This document shows, piece after piece, positions 1-5,396 of a DNA stretch of 5,396 nt. The DNA comes from Candidatus Heimdallarchaeota archaeon. GTDB lineage: Archaea > Asgardarchaeota > Heimdallarchaeia > Heimdallarchaeales > Kariarchaeaceae. The stretch's first letter is position 1. Each line of letters begins with the position of its first letter. The position numbers were made by a program, and so were the translations under genes. The DNA is taken from positions 1 through 5,396 of the forward strand of contig JALUTL010000118.1 in the NCBI GenBank assembly GCA_027016475.1, in the 5' to 3' direction. The notes beneath the pieces are model-generated. The model was not told the DNA's origin. It searched no databases and saw nothing but the letters and a program-made list of their open reading frames with translations.

Positions 1-576
1 GAATCAATATATAGAATGAGAAAAGATGGTGGGGGACTCATTTTCATAATGTTAAAATATGAATTAGCGGAAAAGCTGGGCCTGCCTTATCTGGCAGATA
101 TAATATATAAGTGTTCCAATAAATGGCCTGTATTTAAAGAACTTATACCAAATGATATTCCCTACGATACAAAATCATCTTTCTCACTCACGATCAATCA
201 CAGGCAAACATTTACAGGCATCAGAGATGTTGACAGAGCATTAACAATTTCAGAATTCGCAAAACTTGCAAAGGAAATCAAGGATCTGGGAGATGTGGAA
301 GCGCAGCGTATTTTTGGGCAGCGTTTCCGCAGCCCCGGGCATGTGCCAATCTGCATTGCAACCAAGCAATTATTGAACGAAAGGCAGGGCCATACAGAAC
401 TAGGCGTTGCTCTGGCAGAAATGGCAGGAATAACCCCTGTAATGGCTGGATGTGAAATGCTTGATATGGGGGAAAGTTTAAAGAAAAAAGATGCAATGAA
501 GTATGCGGAGGAAAATGGATTTATATTTCTGGAAGGATATGAAATTGTAGAGGCGTGGAAGGAATGGCAAGAGTGA
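1..576 (+). CDS. ribB: 3,4-dihydroxy-2-butanone 4-phosphate synthase, 5'-partial
   Basis: The enzyme converts D-ribulose 5-phosphate to L-3,4-dihydroxy-2-butanone 4-phosphate and formate, supplying the four-carbon unit of riboflavin in the cytoplasm. The reading frame is open to base 1 (ESIYRMRKDGGGL), and this matches the internal RibB segment around 'TMRKDAGGLI'. The Met at 16 is therefore not the start, and the N-terminal acidic metal-binding loop lies outside the window. Numbering from that Met, visible family landmarks are YDTKSSFSLTINHR (50-63), TFTGI (65-69), RALTI (74-78), FRSPGHV (104-110), R123-x2-H126 within RQGHTE, and E147 in GCEMLD. The R-x2-H and the Glu 21 residues after that His match the catalytic spacing in E. 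coli RibB. No GTP cyclohydrolase II domain follows, so this is a monofunctional, archaeal-style protein. Its end overlaps ribL, implying one transcript. Confidence 0.95.
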   Translation, partial: ESIYRMRKDGGGLIFIMLKYELAEKLGLPYLADIIYKCSNKWPVFKELIPNDIPYDTKSSFSLTINHRQTFTGIRDVDRALTISEFAKLAKEIKDLGDVEAQRIFGQRFRSPGHVPICIATKQLLNERQGHTELGVALAEMAGITPVMAGCEMLDMGESLKKKDAMKYAEENGFIFLEGYEIVEAWKEWQE

Positions 577-1034
577 TGGCATCTGGGGTATTTGATTTGA
601 TTCATATTGGCCATTTGCATTATTTGGAAGAGGCAAAAAAATATGGAGATGTACTGATAGTAATATTGGCTAGAACAGTAACCATTTCATCTAGAAAACG
701 AGATCCAATAATGAGCGAAAAAGAAAGGTTGGAGATGATGAATCACATTACAATTGTGGATTTGGCATTATTGGGACATGAAACCGATCATCTTTCATCT
801 GTAGACAAAGTCAAACCAGACATTATTGCAATTGGTGCAGATCAACATTATGACCTAGGGAGATTACGACAAGATTTGGCAAAAAGAGGATTGGGCACAA
901 TCAAGGTAGTTAGGTTGAAATCTGAAGTTGAGGGCCTTTCGACTACATCATTGATCAATCGAATCTTGGCCCGATTTCAGCCCAAGGAAAATGAGCCGCA
1001 AGTTTCTGAGAAGTCGGATCATCATTTTATCTGA
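564..1034 (+). CDS. ribL: RibL-type FAD synthetase (cytidylyltransferase family)
   Basis: The predicted role is transfer of AMP from ATP to FMN, giving FAD and pyrophosphate, the last step of archaeal flavin cofactor synthesis. The 156-residue product is a single Rossmann-like nucleotidyltransferase domain: SGVFDLIHIGH at residues 7-17 with the HxGH nucleotide-binding motif at 14-17, GADQ at 91-94, and LSTTSLI at 125-131, matching the ISSTxI-type motif. Start choice: the frame could open at GTG 555, ATG 564 or ATG 576. ATG 564 gives MARVMASGVFD, the same short lead before the first beta strand as in family members, whereas 576 would cut that strand. The gene overlaps ribB by 13 bases, supporting co-translation. 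The hydrophilic C-terminal tail (about 139-156) is unlike the compact end I recall for Methanocaldococcus RibL, and the whole protein has no cysteine. The alternative is another cytidylyltransferase-fold enzyme, such as a glycerol-3-phosphate cytidylyltransferase-like protein; the ribB neighbour favours RibL. Confidence 0.85.
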   Translation: MARVMASGVFDLIHIGHLHYLEEAKKYGDVLIVILARTVTISSRKRDPIMSEKERLEMMNHITIVDLALLGHETDHLSSVDKVKPDIIAIGADQHYDLGRLRQDLAKRGLGTIKVVRLKSEVEGLSTTSLINRILARFQPKENEPQVSEKSDHHFI

Positions 1035-1051
1035 ACGGAAATTTGGATTGG

Positions 1052-1064
1052 TTTTATTGTTTTA
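1052..1064 (+). terminator. possible T-rich archaeal terminator after ribL
   Basis: Eighteen bases after the ribL stop the + strand carries two TTTT runs separated by ATTG. Archaeal RNA polymerase can stop on U-rich tracts without a hairpin, and I see no convincing stem before this one. Its place between the ribL stop and a candidate promoter fits the end of the ribB-ribL transcript. The tract is short and interrupted, so read-through into the next gene is possible. Confidence 0.3.
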
Positions 1065-1088
1065 ATCGTGGTAATGTCCTAAAACATC

Positions 1089-1096
1089 TTATATTT
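1089..1096 (+). promoter_or_regulatory. TATA-like box, candidate promoter for the COG1058 gene
   Basis: TTATATTT is preceded by an A-rich stretch (AAAACATC, 1081-1088) that could act as a BRE. The centre of the box is about 26 bases upstream of the ATG at 1119, the usual archaeal distance from TATA box to transcription start. The transcript would then begin at or very near the ATG, giving a leaderless mRNA. This is inferred from spacing only. An AGGAAG stretch at 1107-1112 is an alternative ribosome-binding site if transcription starts further upstream. Confidence 0.45.
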
Positions 1097-1118
1097 CGGG
1101 ATACAAAGGAAGACTGCA

Positions 1119-1940
1119 ATGGCAACAGTAGAACTCCTGTGTTTGGGCAATGAACTCCTGATAGGGAGAACTGTCAACACAAACGCGGCGTATATTGGTT
1201 TGGAGCTTGCAAAGCTTGGCTATAGGCTCAGAAGGATAGTGACTGTCGGTGACTATGTGGAAGACATTCATGTCTCCTTGAGGGAATTTGTTTCTCATAG
1301 ACCTGATGTAATCATTGTGATGGGAGGGTTGGGGCCTACACACGATGATATACAGTTCGAGGCTCTCAGTTCTTTTTTGAAAAGAAATTTAGAACTCAAT
1401 GAAGTTGCACTGAAGATGATCGCTGATAGAATGAATGTTGCACCAGACCAAGTCGGTGAATCACGCAGAAAAATGGCAATGATGCCTAAGGGAAGCATTC
1501 CTTTGAAAAATTTGGAAGGTACTGCTCCCGGTGCAATGTTTGAGGCTGAAGGTATTTTGTGGTTTTCACTTCCTGGTGTGCCTAGAGAAATGAAATCCAT
1601 ATTCACCCAAGAAATATTGCCTCAACTGATTTCGAGATTTGGCAAAGCACAATTGGCCGAAATTGGTTTCAACCTGTATGGAGTCGGTGAATCAAGAATT
1701 TCCCAGATAACAAAGGAAATGGTGAAGAAATATCCACAATGCTATTTCAAAAGTCATCCAAAAAAAAACGGAGACTATTGGCTGGCCATGCATGTCTATT
1801 CAACTGAGCTTGATGTTGAGGAAGTCAAAAAGATTGCACAGGAATGGCGGGAAATCATACTTCAACAATACAAGGTGGAGGCATCTGAGCCTGAACCGGT
1901 GTTCAACGAGAACTTCAATCCAGAGATGTACGAACTGTAG
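1119..1940 (+). CDS. CinA N-terminal-type (COG1058, MoCF-fold) nucleotide-utilising protein
   Basis: This 273-residue protein has the MoaB/MogA-like molybdopterin-binding fold found in the N-terminal half of bacterial CinA. Landmarks are GNELLIGRTVNTNA (10-23), GGLGPTHDD (69-77), GTAPGAMF (134-141), LPGVPREM (151-158) and GVGES (188-192). The protein ends in an extension of about 20 residues rich in Glu, Pro and Asn. The CinA C-terminal nicotinamide-nucleotide amidase domain is absent; that stand-alone form is common in archaea. COG1058 proteins have been reported as metal-dependent ADP-ribose pyrophosphatases acting also on related dinucleotides; the activity of this one is inference. It lies downstream of the FAD synthetase gene, so a part in FAD/ADP-ribose turnover is plausible, but a probable promoter in the 84-base gap suggests separate transcription. 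It should not be read as a molybdenum cofactor gene from this fold alone. Its stop lies 2 bases from the stop of the convergent gene. Confidence 0.88.
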   Translation: MATVELLCLGNELLIGRTVNTNAAYIGLELAKLGYRLRRIVTVGDYVEDIHVSLREFVSHRPDVIIVMGGLGPTHDDIQFEALSSFLKRNLELNEVALKMIADRMNVAPDQVGESRRKMAMMPKGSIPLKNLEGTAPGAMFEAEGILWFSLPGVPREMKSIFTQEILPQLISRFGKAQLAEIGFNLYGVGESRISQITKEMVKKYPQCYFKSHPKKNGDYWLAMHVYSTELDVEEVKKIAQEWREIILQQYKVEASEPEPVFNENFNPEMYEL

Positions 1941-1942
1941 GC

Positions 1943-4456
1943 TTAGGAAAGTTCTTTTAGCTTTACAGGGACAATTTTAAGATAAGGTAGATCGGGCTCT
2001 GGCGAGTGGACAGTGGATAATTGCTCTTTGGTCAGGGGATAAAATCTGAAATGCTCATGATTCTTTTCTAAGTATTCCAGAAGTAATTTTCTGTCTCCTT
2101 CTTTCAACTGATCGAACTTTCCTCCATTCAATTGATCCTCACTTACTAAGAGATAGGGATCCCGTATGTAAATTGCCCCGCCAGATGCAAGAGAAAACAG
2201 GTTTCCTCCAGGATAGGGAACTTCCAAATCTACTGGCTGACCTTCCTCATTGAATTTACATCCATTGACAATAACAAAACCGCCTCCTTTTAGCGGATCA
2301 CCTGCCATAAACGATTCAGCCAAATAATCCAGACATGTCCCATTAATCACTACCTTAGGAGCTCCTCCTGCATTTATCATGGGGCGACCAGCTGCATTCC
2401 CCAATACAAAAACCTCTCCACCCTTTGCACCATACATGAACGTTTGACCTACATCTCCATAAATTACTAGTTTTCCTCGCCGCATGATTTGTCCCACTTG
2501 ATCTTGGGCGGCTGTGTGAACATATATTTCCGCTCCATCTATGCCGGAAGCCAAATAATCCCCCGGATTTCCATAAACATCTATTCTAAAGCCGTCGGAA
2601 CCGGGCCCCAGTCCGCTCCCGCAGAATCTCTGGCCTCTCCAATTGTAGGTGATTACATGTTTCCATCCCAGTTTGTACGCTTCTACTATAACTAGGGCGG
2701 CTGAATTTTCCCCTTCTGGGTCAAATCCTTTCATATCGATTAATAACGCTTTTTCGTGAGGCTTTGGTTCTCGAATTGAATCTTTGTTCGAAATGGAAAT
2801 TCTAACATAAGGGCTACTGTTGGTTGCTTCAATTGATGGGAATCTGTTCAAAGCGTTAACAATTCCGTCTTCAATGGCTCCTCTTAATTTCCCATTTGCT
2901 GAATACGGGATTAGATGATAAATGTCCAATAGATAGGACAACCCTTCGTAAATGTTGAATGTTGTTGACAAATCATCTGAAATCGACTTTGTCAATTGTT
3001 TCACGAGCTCGAATATTCCGTTTGCTTTTTCCATTGCATCCAACAATATTGGATTTTCTGAGTTGGCCAAGAATGGGCGGATTCTGTCCAATATCTCCTT
3101 CCCATCCTTCTTTGGCGGAACTTGGACAACCTGGCCGAATTTATTCGTACAGATCATTTTTCTCAACTCTGGGTCGAATGAAAAAATGAATGCACCACCA
3201 TCTGTATAACTTCCTCCTCTTGCATTCCAATACACGTCCGCCTTGGATCCAAATCTTGTATCCTCCTCTGACAATGACCGCAGTATTGCATCAATTGCTT
3301 GTCGCTCTGATGCTATTAAACCAATGCTTTCTTCGTTTTCTTGGATTGCAAAGACTTGGGGCCTCAGCATTGATGTGTCGGTAATTCCAATGAGATCATA
3401 GCTTTTTAACCTCGGGTTGTGTCGAGCTATGATAAAGAACCATGGGCCATCTGGTGATCCGTGAATATGGTTGAATTGAATTTTTCTGTACAGTTCCTGT
3501 TTCTCGGATGGCAGCATCAGGAAATCTCTCTCAGTTGTTGGGGCCAACGCTTCAATTACTGCTTCAATAGGATATTTGTACACTCTGCTGTAAAGGTCAA
3601 ACTGTAAGGCCGCAACTTCAGTATCGGTCAAAAATAGAGGGTAAATGTTTCTTTGGGCCAAATACTCTGCGACAGCATGATAATTGGCAAAATCCCCATT
3701 GTGTACCAATGCTTCGTTTAGCCCAATAAATGGATGCGCGCCTCCTGGGTGCCAGACTGTTCCTTTTGTTGGATACCGATGGTGCCCAATCCATACATGG
3801 GCTTTAAATTCCTCAAGCTTGTAATACTCAATGACTTGACTTGCATACCCTACCAATTTAAGTACCAAAAGATTCTTTCCATGAGACAGAACAAAGGCAT
3901 GTTTGTCACCTAAAGACGCGTAATACTCCTTGTTAAGTAAAAATGAGTTTTGATATACGTATTCATCCATAATGTCTTCGATGTCATAATCTTCAAGTTC
4001 ATTGCTTTGGATAAATTTGTTGAGCTGTTCCTGTTTTGGAAACCCGAGGTAATAATGAACTTCTGGAGGCTTTACTTCCAACCCAATTTCCTTGAAATCT
4101 GAAATATGATCAAATCGCCCAGAAGTGACCAAATCAAATTTGTCAAATATGTATTTTGCTTCAAGCTCTTCTTTGATGACTTCATTCAAATATGCAACTA
4201 CAATAAGATAATTGGAATCCAAGGTTTGTTGATCCACTCCAAAGAATTTTGGATCCATTCCGACAGCTGCGATGCCACCACCTTTTCCGTTTGCTCGATT
4301 TGTCATTTGCCGTAAAGCCGTCAACAAATGCTTGCCATTGACCTGGACTGAAGATGTGAATCCAACAACTCCACATCCTCCTTCACCTTCTGTAGACTGT
4401 GAAGGGATGTTCAATCCTTCAACCATTTGTTTTCGAGAAGCTATGAGTTTCTCCAT
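1943..4456 (-). CDS. glutamate synthase-like fusion: class II glutamine amidotransferase + GXGXG domain
   Basis: The 837-residue protein would hydrolyse glutamine and pass ammonia to the partner FMN protein encoded just upstream. Domains: residues 28 to about 430 are a class II (Ntn) amidotransferase, with Cys28 in GGCGVVGF as nucleophile, Arg54 in MTNRANGKGGG, RYPT (227-230), AHPF (240-243), VHNGDFANY (251-259, Asn253-Gly254 as oxyanion hole), LTDTE (276-280), and LRPQ...IASE (364-384). About 440-570 is a mostly helical linker I cannot assign. About 570-765 is the GXGXG beta-helix of glutamate synthase (YNWRGQRFCGSGLGPGSDG, repeated YG/GG turns, LGNAAGRPMINAGG), followed by a charged C-terminal tail. 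The 27 residues before Cys28 would be a propeptide needing removal. The start is supported by a GGAGGG site 7 bases upstream. The canonical central FMN domain is missing from this chain and is encoded separately, one base upstream. The exact amino acid product is not determined by the sequence; N-methylglutamate synthase-type enzymes use the same domains. Confidence 0.88.
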   Translation of the reverse strand: MEKLIASRKQMVEGLNIPSQSTEGEGGCGVVGFTSSVQVNGKHLLTALRQMTNRANGKGGGIAAVGMDPKFFGVDQQTLDSNYLIVVAYLNEVIKEELEAKYIFDKFDLVTSGRFDHISDFKEIGLEVKPPEVHYYLGFPKQEQLNKFIQSNELEDYDIEDIMDEYVYQNSFLLNKEYYASLGDKHAFVLSHGKNLLVLKLVGYASQVIEYYKLEEFKAHVWIGHHRYPTKGTVWHPGGAHPFIGLNEALVHNGDFANYHAVAEYLAQRNIYPLFLTDTEVAALQFDLYSRVYKYPIEAVIEALAPTTERDFLMLPSEKQELYRKIQFNHIHGSPDGPWFFIIARHNPRLKSYDLIGITDTSMLRPQVFAIQENEESIGLIASERQAIDAILRSLSEEDTRFGSKADVYWNARGGSYTDGGAFIFSFDPELRKMICTNKFGQVVQVPPKKDGKEILDRIRPFLANSENPILLDAMEKANGIFELVKQLTKSISDDLSTTFNIYEGLSYLLDIYHLIPYSANGKLRGAIEDGIVNALNRFPSIEATNSSPYVRISISNKDSIREPKPHEKALLIDMKGFDPEGENSAALVIVEAYKLGWKHVITYNWRGQRFCGSGLGPGSDGFRIDVYGNPGDYLASGIDGAEIYVHTAAQDQVGQIMRRGKLVIYGDVGQTFMYGAKGGEVFVLGNAAGRPMINAGGAPKVVINGTCLDYLAESFMAGDPLKGGGFVIVNGCKFNEEGQPVDLEVPYPGGNLFSLASGGAIYIRDPYLLVSEDQLNGGKFDQLKEGDRKLLLEYLEKNHEHFRFYPLTKEQLSTVHSPEPDLPYLKIVPVKLKELS
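1951..1964 (+). terminator. possible T-rich terminator of the COG1058 gene, inside the opposing gene
   Basis: Ten bases past the TAG at 1938-1940 the + strand reads GTTCTTTTAGCTTT, a U-rich tract in RNA. With only 2 bases between convergent stops, any terminator must lie inside the opposing coding region, and this is the first candidate. On the opposite strand I found no equally clear T-run just after the stop at 1943. Confidence 0.25.
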
Positions 4457-4457
4457 T

Positions 4458-5396
4458 TTAATTCCCTCCGTAATAGAGAAGATCTGTGCGTCCTCTTAGC
4501 TCTTCAATTCGCTTCAGCCCTAACTTTGCCAAAATTTCTGCATACTGATATTTCCACGCTTTGTACATGTTCACCAATCTCTCCGCGCTCCATTCTAATG
4601 GGCGGTAAAGCCCTAATTCCTCATCTGAGGTAGCAATGCCAATTTGACAGCCGCGTCCTCTTTCACAATTCCCACAATGGGTGCATCCTATTGCAATATT
4701 TTCTGCTGTACCTATTACCGCACCATCTGCTCCCAAAGCTATGGCTTTGGCAACATCATATGCCGTCCGGATACCTCCTGAAGCTATCAGGGTTATTTCA
4801 TCCCTGACACCTTCCTGCTCAAGATATTTGTGAACTTTTGGAATTGCATATTCAATTGGCATGGCAATATTTTTCTTGGCAATTTCTGGTGCAGCGCCAG
4901 TACCGCCAAACGCACCGTCTATATGGATTATATGAGCACCCGCATAATAACTTCCAATAGCCACCATCTCAACATCCTTAGGTGTTGAAACCTTGACTGA
5001 AACTAATGCATGCGGATTAATGACTTTTATCCAATCAACATGTTTTTTATGGTCTTCGACTGAATATACTGAATGAAATGGTGATGGAGAAAACAAACTG
5101 GAAAATTCCATTGAATCGCGCATTTTCGCCACATGGGCAGTTACCTTGTCTGCAAGTAGATGCCCTCCCAAACCAGGCTTCGCTCCCTGTGCATATTTGA
5201 ATTCAACCATAGGCGCTCTTTGGATGGTTTGCTCTCTAACTCCGAACAAACCGGTTGCAACTTGAGTAATAACATAATCTGCATATGGTACTAGCTCTTC
5301 AGGATAGCCCCCTTCTCCCGTACATGTCAATGTATTCAACCTTTTTGCTGCTAAAGCCCTTGCAAGCATGAAATTTAGACTGATAGACCCATAGGA
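4458..5396 (-). CDS. gltB: glutamate synthase-like FMN/Fe-S synthase domain protein, 5'-partial
   Basis: This is the FMN-binding (beta/alpha)8 synthase domain of glutamate synthase, where reduced flavin would drive formation of the amino acid from ammonia and a 2-oxoacid. The frame is open to base 5396 (SYGSISLNFMLARAL), matching an internal family segment, so the Met at 5369 is not the start and the N-terminus is outside the window. Numbering from that Met: TCTGEGGYPEE (15-25), FKYAQGAKPGLGGHL (57-71) with Lys64, SPSPFHSVYSVEDH (94-107), VSVKVST (133 and preceding), HIDGAFGGTGAAPE (149-162), LIASGGIRT (194-202), LGADGAVIGTA (212-222), then a cysteine cluster C229-x2-C232-x2-C235-x5-C241 followed by QIGIATSDEE. 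The cluster sits where canonical GltB holds its 3Fe-4S site but has different spacing. The stop is one base before the start of the amidotransferase/GXGXG gene, so the two are almost certainly subunits of one enzyme. No GltD-like reductase is seen in the window. Confidence 0.9.
   Translation of the reverse strand, partial: SYGSISLNFMLARALAAKRLNTLTCTGEGGYPEELVPYADYVITQVATGLFGVREQTIQRAPMVEFKYAQGAKPGLGGHLLADKVTAHVAKMRDSMEFSSLFSPSPFHSVYSVEDHKKHVDWIKVINPHALVSVKVSTPKDVEMVAIGSYYAGAHIIHIDGAFGGTGAAPEIAKKNIAMPIEYAIPKVHKYLEQEGVRDEITLIASGGIRTAYDVAKAIALGADGAVIGTAENIAIGCTHCGNCERGRGCQIGIATSDEELGLYRPLEWSAERLVNMYKAWKYQYAEILAKLGLKRIEELRGRTDLLYYGGN
4464..4469 (-). promoter_or_regulatory. strong Shine-Dalgarno site for the amidotransferase fusion gene
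   Basis: On the minus strand GGAGGG lies 7 bases before the ATG at 4456. The site is formed by the two Gly codons that end the upstream FMN gene (protein ends YYGGN), and the TAA follows almost directly. This decides the fusion's start over the next in-frame ATG (residue 11, base 4426) and indicates translational coupling of the two subunits. Confidence 0.8.
4647..4685 (-). other. Fe-S cluster cysteine motif in the FMN subunit
   Basis: These codons encode a C-x2-C-x2-C-x5-C run (CTHCGNCERGRGC) directly before QIGIATSD. Canonical GltB has three cysteines spaced about C-x5-C-x4-C before PVGIAT and binds a 3Fe-4S cluster. Here there are four cysteines with closer spacing and Gln replaces the usual Pro after the last one. 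Cluster binding is inferred from position; cluster type cannot be told from sequence. Confidence 0.6.

Noticed and set aside
198..620. A 140-codon open frame on the minus strand opposite ribB and the start of ribL.
   Set aside because: It lies opposite well-conserved RibB motifs, its translation (Ser/Pro/Cys-rich) resembles no family, and it has no supporting start signal.
1295..1606. A 103-codon minus-strand open frame opposite the COG1058 gene.
   Set aside because: It is the shadow of conserved motifs such as GGLGPT and LPGVPREM read backwards, with no recognisable protein.
1451..1694. A 13-base exact direct repeat (AGTCGGTGAATCA) at 1451-1463 and 1682-1694.
   Set aside because: Both copies are in the same frame of the COG1058 gene and encode Val-Gly-Glu-Ser with the same codons. 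Chance codon identity explains it better than a regulatory or recombination site.
1119..1940. Annotation as a molybdenum cofactor or competence gene.
   Set aside because: The fold is shared with MoaB/MogA and CinA, but the motifs are of the COG1058 type and nothing else in the window concerns molybdopterin or DNA uptake.
2489..4633. Several + strand open frames of 64-85 codons within the glutamate synthase genes.
   Set aside because: All are antisense to conserved domains, short, mutually overlapping in different frames, and have no recognisable product.
4458..5369. Treating the Met at 5369 as the true start of the FMN protein.
   Set aside because: The frame stays open to the window edge and the residues before it (YGSIS) match the family's internal segment; a start here would remove part of the FMN domain.
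1..5396. A hidden defence system, mobile element, CRISPR array or RNA gene.
   Set aside because: Five conserved metabolic genes fill the window, the only gap is 84 bases, and I saw no terminal repeats, spacer arrays or tRNA-like structures.

Overview
The window holds five genes in two convergent groups and is almost entirely coding. The largest gap is 84 bases. It most likely comes from an archaeon with moderately low GC, possibly a Thaumarchaeota/Nitrososphaeria-type or other TACK lineage. The archaeal assignment rests on three points: an archaeal-style RibB followed by a RibL-type cytidylyltransferase FAD synthetase instead of the bacterial bifunctional RibF; a stand-alone CinA N-terminal-type (COG1058) protein without the bacterial amidase half; and a TATA-like box at the spacing expected for an archaeal promoter. 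The lineage below archaea is inference.

Plus strand, 1-1940. The 3' part of ribB (3,4-dihydroxy-2-butanone 4-phosphate synthase; its beginning lies outside the window) overlaps ribL (FAD synthetase). The two appear to be one translationally coupled flavin-cofactor unit: RibB makes the four-carbon riboflavin precursor and RibL adenylylates FMN to FAD. After an 84-base spacer with a T-rich tract and a TATA-like box comes a 273-residue COG1058 protein. Members of this family have been reported as ADP-ribose/dinucleotide pyrophosphatases, so a role in FAD or nucleotide turnover is possible but unproven.

Minus strand, 5396-1943. Two genes one base apart encode a glutamate-synthase-like system with an unusual division of domains. 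The upstream gene (its beginning lies outside the window) encodes the FMN/Fe-S synthase domain. The downstream gene encodes an 837-residue fusion of a class II glutamine amidotransferase domain and the GXGXG beta-helix domain, joined by a linker of about 130 residues. In the standard large subunit the FMN domain sits between these two in one chain; here it has been excised into its own gene. No NAD(P)H-oxidising small subunit (GltD) is visible. The product could be glutamate or a related gamma-glutamyl/N-methylated amino acid, as in the N-methylglutamate synthase relatives.

The two groups converge with only 2 bases between stop codons. The linking theme is flavin: genes for making FMN/FAD precursors and cofactors lie beside a flavin-dependent amidotransferase. 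I saw no RNA gene, mobile element, CRISPR array or defence system. The points most worth following are the rearranged glutamate synthase, its non-canonical cysteine motif, and the cysteine-free RibL.
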